A program made the position numbers and the translations under genes. A stretch of DNA of 64,000 nucleotides from an uncultured Elusimicrobiales bacterium. GTDB taxonomy: Bacteria; Elusimicrobiota; Elusimicrobia; Elusimicrobiales; Elusimicrobiaceae. Of this stretch, positions 26,218-34,586 are shown in pieces (positions within the stretch are counted from its first letter, which is position 1; every line of letters starts with the position of its first letter). The stretch spans positions 124,001 through 188,000 of the forward strand of contig CALUXB010000002.1 in NCBI GenBank assembly GCA_944324645.1. The letters run 5' to 3'. The notes beneath the pieces were generated by a model. That model searched no databases, had not been told where the DNA came from, and was given only the letters and a program-made list of their open reading frames with translations.

Positions 26218-27144
26218 TCAGCGGTGCAAATTCACATAAGCCGCCGCCGAAATGCCAGCCTTGGCCCCGCTGCCAGCGGCTACAGAAGCTTGGCGGAATT
26301 CACTTTCCGTGCAATCCCCCGCCGCAAAAATGCCTTCTATATTGGTGCGTTGGTGGGTGTCCACCTTTACCAGACCGCTTTCATCCAGCTCTACGCAGCT
26401 TCCCTTCAGCCACGCCGTTTGAGGCACCGCACCCACCGCCACAAAAATGCCCGCGCACGACACTTCTGTTTTTTCTTGGGTTTGCACATTGCGCAATATA
26501 GCCCCGGTTACGCTTTCCTGGCCCAGCACTTCATCTACCACGCAATTCAAGCGCATAGAAATAGCCGGCGTATTTTTTACTTTTTCCACCGTTACCGCAT
26601 CTGCGCGAAAGCCTTCACGGCGGTGCACCAACGTTACTTTGGGGCAAAACTGGCAAAGAAACAACGCATCCTCAAAAGCGGTATTTCCGCCGCCGACTAC
26701 AATAACCTCTTTGCCTTTAAAAAAGAACCCGTCACACGTAGCACAGGCAGACACGCCGTGCCCTTTCAGTGCTTCTTCCCCTTTTACACCCAGCCAGCGC
26801 GCGCTGGCCCCGGCGGCAATTACCACCGCCGTCGCTTGGTACTGTTCCCCGCCGGCAGAAGTTAAAATAAACGGGGATTTATCCCCCTCCAACTTAACAA
26901 TTTCATCGGTGGTAATTTCTACCCCCAGCCGTTTGCACTGTTTGTGCATATTGTCCATCAGTTCAAAACCGGGTACGGGATTTACAAAACCGGCATAATT
27001 TTCAATATCGTTTGTTTGCAAGAGCTGCCCGCCGGGCATAGCTCCGCCGGCAATCACAGTTTTCAGCCCTGCGCGTACGGCATACACCGCCGCACTGCAG
27101 CCGGCCGGACCGGCGCCGATGATTAACAAATCAGTTTGCTTCAT
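26218..27144 (-). CDS. trxB: Thioredoxin reductase
   Basis: FAD/NADPH enzyme that keeps thioredoxin reduced. 308 residues. The FAD loop GAGPAG is at 10-15, the redox pair CATC at C134/C137, the NADPH site GGGNTAFED, and the final FAD motif IFAAGDC. It overlaps maf by 14 nt and has its own AAGGAG site. Confidence 0.95.
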   Translation of the reverse strand: MKQTDLLIIGAGPAGCSAAVYAVRAGLKTVIAGGAMPGGQLLQTNDIENYAGFVNPVPGFELMDNMHKQCKRLGVEITTDEIVKLEGDKSPFILTSAGGEQYQATAVVIAAGASARWLGVKGEEALKGHGVSACATCDGFFFKGKEVIVVGGGNTAFEDALFLCQFCPKVTLVHRREGFRADAVTVEKVKNTPAISMRLNCVVDEVLGQESVTGAILRNVQTQEKTEVSCAGIFVAVGAVPQTAWLKGSCVELDESGLVKVDTHQRTNIEGIFAAGDCTESEFRQASVAAGSGAKAGISAAAYVNLHR

Positions 27145-27694
27145 AATTAAACTCCTTAAGCATTTGGGTAAATAATTCTACAGGGAAACCTACCACATTG
27201 CTGCGGCTGCCCCGCATTTTTTCTATAAAATGGTCGTCTTTGTCTTGCACAGCGTAAGCGCCGGCTTTATCTAAATGTTTGCCGGCCATTGCTTTTAATT
27301 CCGCAAGCGGCAACGCGCGCGCTTTGCAATAGGTTTTAGCTACGCCGCGCACTATTTTCTTAGATTGCAAATGTATCAGTGTCACGCCGGTATAGACCGT
27401 TTGCCACACGCCGTTTAACTTACGCAAAATGCGCAGGGCATCTTTTTCATCTTTGGGTTTGCCGATGACTTCCCCCCCGCAAAACACCAGCGTATCGGCG
27501 CCGATGACCAATGCGTCCGGGTATTTCTGCGCCACTTCCAGCGCTTTTTTGGCAGACAAGTCGGCCACTTTTAAATGCGGGCGTTTATAAGGCGTGCACT
27601 CCGGTCCCACAGCCGGGCAGACCGTAAAAGAAAAGCCCAAGCCTTTGAGTATTTCTATGCGGCGCGGGGAACGAGAAGCCAAAACCAGTTTCAT
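27131..27694 (-). CDS. maf: Maf-family nucleotide pyrophosphatase
   Basis: Cytoplasmic house-cleaning nucleotide pyrophosphatase linked to septum inhibition. 187 residues. The N-terminal LASRSPRR motif and the GADTLVF segment are diagnostic. I chose the ATG at 27694; the longer open frame runs into the upstream DUF4321 gene. It starts 1 nt after that gene's stop and overlaps trxB by 14 nt. Confidence 0.93.
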   Translation of the reverse strand: MKLVLASRSPRRIEILKGLGFSFTVCPAVGPECTPYKRPHLKVADLSAKKALEVAQKYPDALVIGADTLVFCGGEVIGKPKDEKDALRILRKLNGVWQTVYTGVTLIHLQSKKIVRGVAKTYCKARALPLAELKAMAGKHLDKAGAYAVQDKDDHFIEKMRGSRSNVVGFPVELFTQMLKEFNYEAN

Positions 27695-27695
27695 A

Positions 27696-27914
27696 TTATT
27701 TGCGCACAAATTTGGAAATGACCAAATAGCCCAGCACCAGCCCGATAGCTCCGCAAATGCTGATGTGCAAAGACAGCGGGTGAATGCCAATGGCATAAAC
27801 GCGGTTTAAAGCACCTGCCATTTGCGCCGGCAGAAAAGCCGCCAGCCACTCCAGGCCCAGCGCAATCAGTCCGCCCACTACCAAAGTTAATACGGCAAAA
27901 ACAATTCCTCTCAT
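27696..27914 (-). CDS. Small membrane protein, DUF4321-like
   Basis: 72 residues with two hydrophobic helices (~5-29 and ~48-68). The pattern, with a Gly-rich first helix and a final GAIGLVLGYLVISKF helix, resembles DUF4321, a small family often found beside maf. Its function is unknown. It has a good AAGGAG site and is translationally coupled to maf. Confidence 0.65.
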   Translation of the reverse strand: MRGIVFAVLTLVVGGLIALGLEWLAAFLPAQMAGALNRVYAIGIHPLSLHISICGAIGLVLGYLVISKFVRK

Positions 27915-27973
27915 AGTTTCTCCTTTTTTTAATAGTAGTATAAATCCGCCCCCGCGTGCAAAAACCGTTGGGT

Positions 27974-29221
27974 TTAATGTAAGGCAGAGGAACTTTCTTC
28001 AACCATAGCCGGTTTGGAAAAGCGACCGTTTTCTTCGTCGCTCAAATCTCCCTTAAGCATATAAAAACCCCAGCCGGCCAAAAGCGCCACTACCCCCACA
28101 ATCAGCCACGGACCGGGCAAATAAAGCGGGGCCACATATTGCCCCAACCAGCCCGCCGCAAAAAATCCCAAAGAAGAGCCCATATTATAAAACAACAACA
28201 GCAGGCCCAAATATCGGCCGCGCGTTTGGGCAGAGGCAATATTAGACACCAACGTCTGTTCTCCCGGAGACACAATCAACTCTCCCAACGCCGCCAGCAA
28301 CACCCCAAACGCAATAGGAGTAAAACTGCCAAAAAAACCGACGGACCCATATCCCACTGCATACAACACACACCCCAGCAACATCGCAGACGTCAAACGC
28401 ATACGCACCATAAGGCGGCTGGCGTGATACTGCAAGAAAACTACGGCCAGCCCATTGATGGTAAAAAACCACCCTATATAATTCTCCGGCATATGCAGAT
28501 AAGTGTTGCAATGCACAGAAAGTCCCACCATCAACTGAGAATTGACGGCTGTAATCAGCAGTACATACCAACATATTTTGGAAAGTCTCTTATCTTTTAA
28601 AGACCACACGATAGACAAAAACTGGGGCCGGCGATGGGCTGCACGGGCCGCGGCGGAATCGTCTGGTATAATACGGTCTAGATAATATATTACCCCCGCA
28701 CAAGCCAACGCCGTCAGATAAAAGGCATAACTGTAAGACCAACGCACTAAGAACCCGCCCACAGCTGGTCCTAAAGCCCAACCCAAATTAATTCCGATCC
28801 GGATAAAACCAAAAGCTTCCACACGTTGTTGAGGAGATGTCTTATCGCTCACCCAAGCATTGGAAACCGGGCGGAAAACCGCCCCCCAAAAAGTAGTCAA
28901 AAAATAAAACAACAGCACCCAGCCAACCGCCGCCTTATACTGTATGCACAGGGCCATTATCATCATCACTATAATTTCTATAGTCAACCCACAAATCATC
29001 AGCCTTTTGCGGCCAAACGCATCAGACAATTCCCCCGCCAACGCGCTGGCAAAACTGCGGCTAAAGGCAGACAACGCGATAATCAGCCCGGTCATCGCGG
29101 CCGAAAGCCCCTTTTGACTGATTAAATAAACAGTAAAAAACGGCAAAGAAAGACCGTAGCCAAATAATAATAACCCATTGGCTACGGCCAAAGAAATCAT
29201 CGCGCGGCGCACTTGCTTCAT
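27974..29221 (-). CDS. Major facilitator superfamily transporter (MdtG-like)
   Basis: Inner-membrane secondary transporter, 415 residues, 12 hydrophobic helices. The MFS motif between helices 2 and 3 appears as GELSDAFGRKRLM, and the drug-efflux-like motif C region as GPAVGG. Likely an efflux pump; the substrate is unknown. No ribosome binding site: the ATG lies 7 nt after a -10 that is paired with a good -35, so it is probably leaderless. Confidence 0.88.
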   Translation of the reverse strand: MKQVRRAMISLAVANGLLLFGYGLSLPFFTVYLISQKGLSAAMTGLIIALSAFSRSFASALAGELSDAFGRKRLMICGLTIEIIVMMIMALCIQYKAAVGWVLLFYFLTTFWGAVFRPVSNAWVSDKTSPQQRVEAFGFIRIGINLGWALGPAVGGFLVRWSYSYAFYLTALACAGVIYYLDRIIPDDSAAARAAHRRPQFLSIVWSLKDKRLSKICWYVLLITAVNSQLMVGLSVHCNTYLHMPENYIGWFFTINGLAVVFLQYHASRLMVRMRLTSAMLLGCVLYAVGYGSVGFFGSFTPIAFGVLLAALGELIVSPGEQTLVSNIASAQTRGRYLGLLLLFYNMGSSLGFFAAGWLGQYVAPLYLPGPWLIVGVVALLAGWGFYMLKGDLSDEENGRFSKPAMVEESSSALH

Positions 29222-29228
29222 ATAAGAT

Positions 29229-29257
29229 ATTTTAATAAATACACACAGCCAAGTAAA
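29229..29257 (-). promoter_or_regulatory. Leaderless promoter of the MFS gene
   Basis: -35 TTTACT (29257-29252), 17-nt spacer, -10 TAAAAT (29234-29229), then 7 nt to the ATG with no Shine-Dalgarno. Confidence 0.6.
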
Positions 29258-29286
29258 AGCAAAATCCGCAAATATAAATTTCCCAT

Positions 29287-29313
29287 AAAAATCCCCCGTC
29301 TATTAGACGGGGG
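29287..29313 (-). terminator. Rho-independent terminator of the Cys-rich secreted protein gene
   Basis: A 9-bp stem CCCCCGTCT/AGACGGGGG (29293-29301 with 29305-29313), ATT loop, then a T-rich tail on the minus strand. Confidence 0.88.
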
Positions 29314-29321
29314 ACAGATTT

Positions 29322-30410
29322 TTACTGTAGCCCTAAATCAGGTGGGTTAGTGGCATAGCGGGTACAAGTCTCATCACCCCAGAAACAAGAATACACATTT
29401 AAACCCCAAATATTTGAGCCAGAGCAAGTTAAATTCGTGTAATATTTTGCATCCATATTACTGCGGCACGCTTCACATACGCTGCCAGGCGCACAACCGG
29501 AAGGAATGCCTTGCCGGGGGATATATCCCAAACAAGCAGAAGAAGCCTCTTGGAATGTATAAGTACTAATACAAGACTGCACTGGGGTATTTAACGGCGT
29601 GTCACAAAAAGCTCCTAATTCTGTGTACTTAAATTTCTCAAAAGTAGCGGTAGAAAGACAAGGGAAAGCCTCTTCCTCGTCATCCACGCACGTACAAGTA
29701 TCTTCATCTAACGTTTGTCCAGAAGAACACGTTTTATTACAGGAAGAGCCATTACTTTCGCATTTACAAGTAGCCGTATTTAAAGTGGTGCCAGACGTAC
29801 AAAATACGTTTGCACAGGGATTCAGTTCCAGAGAAGGGCACTTATTGAAAGCCAAGACTTGGTACAAACCTTCTTCCGTTTTAATAGGGGTCCACTTCAG
29901 CCCTGTGCACGATTTACCCGGCTGAGGAATCTTGTTATTTCCCAAAATGAAGCCACTAGAAGAATTGCCATCATAATCAACGGCCGCTACTCCCCCACCA
30001 TCAATAGAAACATTTCCTAAGCGCAGCACATTTGCCCGCACCCGGACGGAAGTATTATTGAGATTATTAATAGTGGATGTAACGCTAGAGGTTTCATCCT
30101 CAAAAGCGGCCGTCCCCTGACTGTTCAGCGTCCCTGCCACGAAACGCGTATAGGGCATATATAAAGAACTTTCTACCGTAGTTGTGTCAAACTGGTAGTT
30201 TCTATTGTTCTCAAAGTCTATGGTTCCTGCAGCCTGCACAGTTACTGCTTGCGCCTCAATGCCTCCCTTGCTGTTTAAGGTATCTGAAATTTTTAAATTT
30301 TCATAACGACCAAGCCGGGAAGGATTAAAACTGACGGAATCTATTGTTTCCGCCGGCAACCACGCCGCGGTGAAAAAAACCCCCGCCACAAGATATAAAC
30401 ATTTTTTCAT
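29322..30410 (-). CDS. Secreted Cys-rich protein with beta-helix-like N-terminus
   Basis: 362 residues with a signal peptide (cleavage likely after WLPAE). Residues ~25-165 are Asn/Thr/Ser-rich with short repeating beta-type segments (TLNSKGG, AGTLNSQG, LRLGNVSIDGG), suggesting a solenoid. Then come two knottin-like units of the pattern CxxGxTLxxxTCxC (near residues 205-250), an acidic DDEEE stretch, and a long C-terminal part with many more Cys. I recognise no family; an extracellular or cell-surface role is inferred. The AAAGGGG site supports the start. A 17-nt-spaced promoter lies upstream. Confidence 0.8.
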   Translation of the reverse strand: MKKCLYLVAGVFFTAAWLPAETIDSVSFNPSRLGRYENLKISDTLNSKGGIEAQAVTVQAAGTIDFENNRNYQFDTTTVESSLYMPYTRFVAGTLNSQGTAAFEDETSSVTSTINNLNNTSVRVRANVLRLGNVSIDGGGVAAVDYDGNSSSGFILGNNKIPQPGKSCTGLKWTPIKTEEGLYQVLAFNKCPSLELNPCANVFCTSGTTLNTATCKCESNGSSCNKTCSSGQTLDEDTCTCVDDEEEAFPCLSTATFEKFKYTELGAFCDTPLNTPVQSCISTYTFQEASSACLGYIPRQGIPSGCAPGSVCEACRSNMDAKYYTNLTCSGSNIWGLNVYSCFWGDETCTRYATNPPDLGLQ

Positions 30411-30445
30411 AAAAGCCCCTTTACTGCTTATATTTATACAAGAAA

Positions 30446-30474
30446 AATGTACAAAAAAACAATTCTCAGGTCAA
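30446..30474 (-). promoter_or_regulatory. Promoter of the Cys-rich secreted protein gene
   Basis: -35 TTGACC (30474-30469), 17-nt spacer containing seven T, -10 TACATT (30451-30446). The -10 matches that of the second pilin promoter, but here a normal leader with a ribosome binding site follows. Confidence 0.55.
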
Positions 30475-30524
30475 GTTGCAAACATCCAGAATGCTCCAGA
30501 TTTTTATATACTAATAGTATAAAT

Positions 30525-31268
30525 ATGATTCGTCTTTATTTCCAGTCTATTTTTTCTTTTAGCGCTTATCACCATTTCCGCACCTTGGGGCCGTGGCGAA
30601 CGGCATTTTTTGTTTTTTACATATGGTTGTTGGGTCTTTTGTTCAGCAATCTCTGGTTTGCCTGGAACATACACCAACAGCTGCCCGCTTTTTTAAAAAC
30701 CGTGCCGGAAGTAACCTTTGAAAAAGGCACCCTTACCAAGCCGGACCACGCCGTATCTGTTGCCATTCCCCAAGCCGATTTGTCTATCGTGTTTGATACC
30801 CAGACCAAAGAGCCCCCCACCCAAGAAGATTTTTTAAATAAACGCATTATGGCCTTTGTAACAGGCAACCGCGTATATATGCCTTCCGTACAGGGGGTGC
30901 AAAGCCAAGCGCTGCCTCCTATGGTCAATGTTACGCTTTCCCAACAATGGCTGCAAGAGAATGAGCCCGCCATACGCGGCACTTTGCAGGGGGCGGCATT
31001 TTTTGGCTCCGCTTTTGCACTGGGTATTTTTCTGTTGTTTTCCTTTCTCTTAGCAGCCTCTGTTGTGTATTTATGGAGCGGCTGGAAACGCACAAAAATC
31101 TCCGGGGCTGATGTCTTGCGCTGGGCGGCGCTTCTGCAGGGGCCGGCGCTGACGCTGTGGCTGGTCAATCTATGGTGGGGAGTGCCGCTGTTCCTGTTTG
31201 GTTTGTTTATTTTGTATATGATTTATATACAGCAAATTTTTAATCTTATGCCTGAGAAACAGAGGTAA
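30525..31268 (+). CDS. DUF1189-like membrane protein
   Basis: 247 residues: one membrane helix near residues 30-50, an extracytoplasmic domain (~55-160), then three hydrophobic helices (~165-245). Layout and the N-terminal F.....PW.....F pattern resemble DUF1189, whose function is unknown. The ATG at 30525 is preferred because the extension upstream overlaps the divergent promoter. No Shine-Dalgarno is visible; TAGTAT lies 4 nt upstream. queD follows 2 nt after the stop. Confidence 0.65.
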   Translation: MIRLYFQSIFSFSAYHHFRTLGPWRTAFFVFYIWLLGLLFSNLWFAWNIHQQLPAFLKTVPEVTFEKGTLTKPDHAVSVAIPQADLSIVFDTQTKEPPTQEDFLNKRIMAFVTGNRVYMPSVQGVQSQALPPMVNVTLSQQWLQENEPAIRGTLQGAAFFGSAFALGIFLLFSFLLAASVVYLWSGWKRTKISGADVLRWAALLQGPALTLWLVNLWWGVPLFLFGLFILYMIYIQQIFNLMPEKQR

Positions 31269-31270
31269 CT

Positions 31271-31618
31271 ATGCTTTTAAAAATTATCCGCAAATTCAGC
31301 TCCGCCCACCGTCTGCCGCATTATGACGGCCCCTGCCACAATCTGCACGGGCACACCTGGAAAGTGGTCTTTTTGATAGAAGGCCCTGTGCAGGCCAATG
31401 GTATGGTGGCGGATTTTAAACAATTAAAACCTTTGCTTGATAAGCAACTGCCGGACCACTGCTATTTAAATGACCTGCTGGAAAACCCAACGGCGGAAAA
31501 TCTGGCCCCGTATCTGTTTGACAAAGCCGCCGCCGCCCTCAAACCGCTGGGACTGACGCTTAAAACGCTGGAGCTGTGGGAAAATGAGAACGCAGCCGCC
31601 GTGTGGGAAGGCAAATAA
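31271..31618 (+). CDS. queD: 6-carboxy-5,6,7,8-tetrahydropterin synthase
   Basis: Converts dihydroneopterin triphosphate to 6-carboxytetrahydropterin, the second step to 7-deazaguanine and queuosine. 115 residues. Canonical motifs are intact: zinc ligands H13, H26 and H28 (in LHGH) and the catalytic Cys C22 (CHNLHGH), with LENPTAENLA and the C-terminal Glu (LELWE). This contrasts with the second PTPS-family gene at 33709, which lacks the Cys. It is followed 27 nt later by queE. Confidence 0.94.
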   Translation: MLLKIIRKFSSAHRLPHYDGPCHNLHGHTWKVVFLIEGPVQANGMVADFKQLKPLLDKQLPDHCYLNDLLENPTAENLAPYLFDKAAAALKPLGLTLKTLELWENENAAAVWEGK

Positions 31619-31645
31619 CACTTTCGCACAGCAAACGATTACTTT

Positions 31646-32236
31646 ATGCAAGATACACTCAAAGTAAATGAAATCTTTTATTCTTTGCAAGGCGAGGGTC
31701 CATACACCGGCATAGCCGCGGTGTTTTTGCGTTTGGCCGGCTGCAGTATGAATTGCCCGTTTTGCGACACGCGCTACGCTTTTGCCCAAGGGCGGGAACA
31801 GTCTTACCAAGACATAATAAAAGAGTTGGAGCAATACCCCTGCCGAAATGTCATTATTACCGGCGGGGAGCCCACCGAGCAAAACTTTGCCCCACTGGCG
31901 CGGCAGCTGAAACAGCGCGGCTGGACTATTCATATGGAGAGCAACGGCGCACAGGACGCAGACGTGTCTGACATTGATTTTTTGGTAATTTCCCCCAAAA
32001 AGCACGTCAGCAAAAATATGCTCTCCAAAGCCAATGCCATCAAAATCGTGGTGGGACAAGATACCAATTTGGAAGAATTAAAAACGTATTTCCCGTATGC
32101 AAGCACCGGCGCCGCCGTCTGCTTGCAACCGCAAAGCAACAAACAGGAGAATATAGATTTATGCGTAAAACTAATAAAACAAAATCCGTTTCTAAGGCTC
32201 AGCCTGCAAATGCACAAGCTGGCAAACATAAAATAA
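31646..32236 (+). CDS. queE: 7-carboxy-7-deazaguanine synthase (radical SAM)
   Basis: Radical-SAM enzyme that rearranges 6-carboxytetrahydropterin to 7-carboxy-7-deazaguanine. 196 residues, a compact QueE. The cluster motif CxxxCxxC is C33, C37, C40, and the early SLQGEGPYTG and later TGGEPTEQ segments are characteristic. Its last 25 codons overlap the start of folE in another frame. QueC and QueF are not in this window. Confidence 0.94.
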   Translation: MQDTLKVNEIFYSLQGEGPYTGIAAVFLRLAGCSMNCPFCDTRYAFAQGREQSYQDIIKELEQYPCRNVIITGGEPTEQNFAPLARQLKQRGWTIHMESNGAQDADVSDIDFLVISPKKHVSKNMLSKANAIKIVVGQDTNLEELKTYFPYASTGAAVCLQPQSNKQENIDLCVKLIKQNPFLRLSLQMHKLANIK

Positions 32237-32781
32237 CCCAAGAAAAAGTATTGCAAAACCTGCGGGAAATTTTAACCTATATTGGCGACGACCCCTCCCG
32301 CGAGGGCCTGTTGGAAACGCCCAAACGCATACTGCGCAGCTGGGACAAACTTTTTGGCGGCTATAAAATGCGCCCGCAGGACGTGCTGAAAACCTTTACG
32401 GAAGGCTCCTGTGATGAAATGGTGGTGCTAAAAGATATTGAATTTTACTCCACCTGTGAGCACCATTTGCAGCCGTTTTTTGGCTCAATCAGCATAGGCT
32501 ATTTGCCCAAAGGACGGGTATTGGGCATTTCCAAACTGGCAAGATTGGTGGAAGTTTTTGCCCGCCGCCTGCAGATACAAGAAAAACTGGTGGCCCAAAT
32601 TGCAGACAGCCTGATGCAAACCTTGCAGCCGCACGGCGTAATGGTGGTGTGCAAAGCCAAACATATGTGCATCAGCTCGCGCGGCATTGAAAAACATAAT
32701 GCTGTTATGGTTACCAGCGCCATACGCGGTGCGTTTAAAAAGATGGAAGTGCGCAACGAATTTTTGGAAATGATTAAATAA
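32161..32781 (+). CDS. folE: GTP cyclohydrolase I
   Basis: Makes 7,8-dihydroneopterin triphosphate from GTP, the shared first step for folate and queuosine. 206 residues. Zinc ligands lie in STCEHHL and CKAKHMC; FGSISIGYLPKGRVLGISKLAR is characteristic. The start at 32161 lies inside queE (76-nt overlap). I accept it because AGGAG (32147-32151) is well placed and no in-frame Met follows before the conserved domain. The extra N-terminal ~22 residues encoded in the overlap are basic and low in complexity. Confidence 0.93.
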   Translation: MRKTNKTKSVSKAQPANAQAGKHKITQEKVLQNLREILTYIGDDPSREGLLETPKRILRSWDKLFGGYKMRPQDVLKTFTEGSCDEMVVLKDIEFYSTCEHHLQPFFGSISIGYLPKGRVLGISKLARLVEVFARRLQIQEKLVAQIADSLMQTLQPHGVMVVCKAKHMCISSRGIEKHNAVMVTSAIRGAFKKMEVRNEFLEMIK

Positions 32782-32782
32782 T

Positions 32783-32809
32783 CCGCCGCCGCAGCCGCAC
32801 AGGCGGCGG
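32783..32809 (+). terminator. GC hairpin between folE and folP
   Basis: CCGCCGCC (32783-32790) pairs with GGCGGCGG (32802-32809) directly after the folE stop. There is no proper T-run after it, so it may be a weak terminator or an RNA-stability hairpin. Confidence 0.35.
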
Positions 32810-32917
32810 CTTGGTTTATTGCCATATAAAAGGGCCAAGATACACCGGCTAGAAATGCGCTTGTTTGTGAGTTAAAGCGGAGGCTCGGTTTATTAAAAAG
32901 CCCAGGACACACCCAAT

Positions 32918-33712
32918 ATGACCAAACAAATTATGGGCATTGTCAATGCCACGCCGGATTCTTTTTACGACGGAGACCCGCAAAATAATTTAGACTCTCT
33001 GCTTGCCAAATGCGCCCAGCATATTGCAGACGGAGCGGATATTTTGGACATTGGGGGCGAGTCCACCCGCCCCGGCGCCACCCCCGTCAGCGCAGAAGAA
33101 GAACTGGCACGCACGCTGGAGCTGATTACACAAGCCCGCGCGCGCTGGCCCCAAATGCTTATTTCTCAAGATACCTTTAAAATCCCGGTGGCGCTGGAAG
33201 GACTCAAAGCCGGCGTAAATATTATCAATGACGTCAGCGGCACGCCGGACCCGGAAATGTTTAAACTGGTTAAAGACTTCGGGGCGCAAATCGTCATTAT
33301 GCACAGCCGCGGCACCCCGCAGACTATGCAGGAAATGACCCAATATGATGACTTTTTGCAAGACATCAAAGATTTTTTGTCCGCCAAAATTGACCTGGCC
33401 CAAAAATATGGGCTGACTAAAGAGCAAATCATCATTGACCCCGGCTTTGGCTTTGCCAAAACGCGCGAGCAAAACTACTGCCTCTTGGCGCACGCGGATT
33501 TTTTTACTAATATGGGAGTGCGGCTTTTAATTGGGCTGTCGCACAAAAAGTTTTTAAGCCAACCCGGGGAAAAACCGCCCAAGCGCAAGACCCAAACGCT
33601 CTGCGCTAATTTTGCCGCCTTGCAAGCCGGGGCGGATATATTACGGGTGCACGACGTAAAAGAAACGAAAAAAGTTGTCAATTTCTTCTTAGAACTGGAG
33701 GCCAATTTATGA
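32918..33712 (+). CDS. folP: Dihydropteroate synthase
   Basis: Condenses the pterin pyrophosphate with p-aminobenzoate in folate synthesis; the target of sulfonamides. 264 residues. Pterin-site motifs are visible: GIVNATPDSFYDGD near the N-terminus, DIGGESTRPGA, NDVSG, and IIDPGFGFAKT. It overlaps the following PTPS gene by 4 nt (ATGA). Confidence 0.95.
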   Translation: MTKQIMGIVNATPDSFYDGDPQNNLDSLLAKCAQHIADGADILDIGGESTRPGATPVSAEEELARTLELITQARARWPQMLISQDTFKIPVALEGLKAGVNIINDVSGTPDPEMFKLVKDFGAQIVIMHSRGTPQTMQEMTQYDDFLQDIKDFLSAKIDLAQKYGLTKEQIIIDPGFGFAKTREQNYCLLAHADFFTNMGVRLLIGLSHKKFLSQPGEKPPKRKTQTLCANFAALQAGADILRVHDVKETKKVVNFFLELEANL

Positions 33713-34059
33713 GTAAAGTATATTTAACACAGGCAGGCTCTTTTACCGCTATGCACAGCCACGACGGCACCTTGGCAGAGCCGTTACACAAACACCTCTT
33801 CCGCTATGAAGCCACTTTTTACGGTGACATCAATGAAGAACGCTTTTTGGTGGACTTCCGCCAAATCAGCCAAATGTTCAAAAATGAACTGGAAAAAATG
33901 TTGGACGGCTCCGACCTGACCACTTTCTTGCCGTTTCCGACGGCAGAGTCCTTAGCCATTTGGCTTTACGACCGCATTAAGGCCAAAATGCCCAAACTCT
34001 ACAGCGTTAAAGTAGCCGAAGCAGAAGACCGCTGGGTGGAATACCGGGGAGAAGAATAG
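33709..34059 (+). CDS. Divergent PTPS-family protein, probable FolB substitute (PTPS-III-like)
   Basis: 116-residue member of the 6-pyruvoyl-tetrahydropterin synthase / QueD family. His ligands are kept (H16, H27, H29, as LHKH rather than LHGH), and a C-terminal Glu lies in VKVAEAEDRWVEY. The catalytic Cys is replaced by Ala (A23) with Glu next to it (E24). Known PTPS-III enzymes, which carry Glu in place of the Cys, cleave dihydroneopterin triphosphate directly to 6-hydroxymethyl-dihydropterin and replace FolB. It is fused by overlaps into folP-PTPS-folK, the slot where folB would be expected, and no folB is seen. The substitution role is inferred from that position and the Cys loss. Confidence 0.8.
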   Translation: MSKVYLTQAGSFTAMHSHDGTLAEPLHKHLFRYEATFYGDINEERFLVDFRQISQMFKNELEKMLDGSDLTTFLPFPTAESLAIWLYDRIKAKMPKLYSVKVAEAEDRWVEYRGEE

Positions 34060-34550
34060 TGGCGCTTGCGATACTGGGTCTGGGCAGCAACCAGGGTAAC
34101 CCCAAGCAAAATTTAGACCGGGCGGTAGAAGCGCTGAGGGACTTGGGGCAGGTTAAAGAAACAGCCCCCTATATTCTCTCCAAGCCGGAAGGATACGACG
34201 CCCAACCCGATTTCGTCAATACAGTGGTAGTACTATCTACTCCCTATAAACCGGTGGATTTGCTGCGCAAGCTAAAAGAACTGGAAAGCAAACTGGGCCG
34301 GGTGCCAACGTTTCGCAACGGACCGCGCGTGATTGATTTGGATATTTTATTTTACGATGACCAAATCATTTTTGACGATGAATCTATGCTCTTTGTCCCG
34401 CATCCGCGCTTGCACGAGAGGGAGTTTGTATTAAAGCCCTTAAGCTACTTATTGCCCGACTATATGCATCCCAAGCTGGGCAAAACGGTTACAGCACTCT
34501 ACCGCGAACTAATGCGCAATAAAGGTGTGCCTACTTGTAAAATTTTGTAA
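34059..34550 (+). CDS. folK: 6-hydroxymethyl-7,8-dihydropterin pyrophosphokinase
   Basis: Pyrophosphorylates hydroxymethyl-dihydropterin for FolP. 163 residues. LGLGSNQGNP at the N-terminus, the FxNG/RVxxxRNGPRVIDLDIL signature (here VPTFRNGPRVIDLDILFYDD), and PHPRLHEREFVLKPL are all present. It starts at a GTG overlapping the preceding TAG by one base, so it is translationally coupled to the PTPS gene. Confidence 0.94.
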   Translation: MALAILGLGSNQGNPKQNLDRAVEALRDLGQVKETAPYILSKPEGYDAQPDFVNTVVVLSTPYKPVDLLRKLKELESKLGRVPTFRNGPRVIDLDILFYDDQIIFDDESMLFVPHPRLHEREFVLKPLSYLLPDYMHPKLGKTVTALYRELMRNKGVPTCKIL

Positions 34551-34586
34551 AATAAAACGGATATCGGAGCTGAAGGAGATTTTTGT

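Noticed and set aside
30446-30474. T7-containing promoter of the Cys-rich gene as a third member of the pilin promoter class
   Set aside because: The -35 and -10 are similar, but the T run is seven, the spacer is 17 nt and a normal leader with a ribosome binding site follows, so I treat it as an ordinary promoter.
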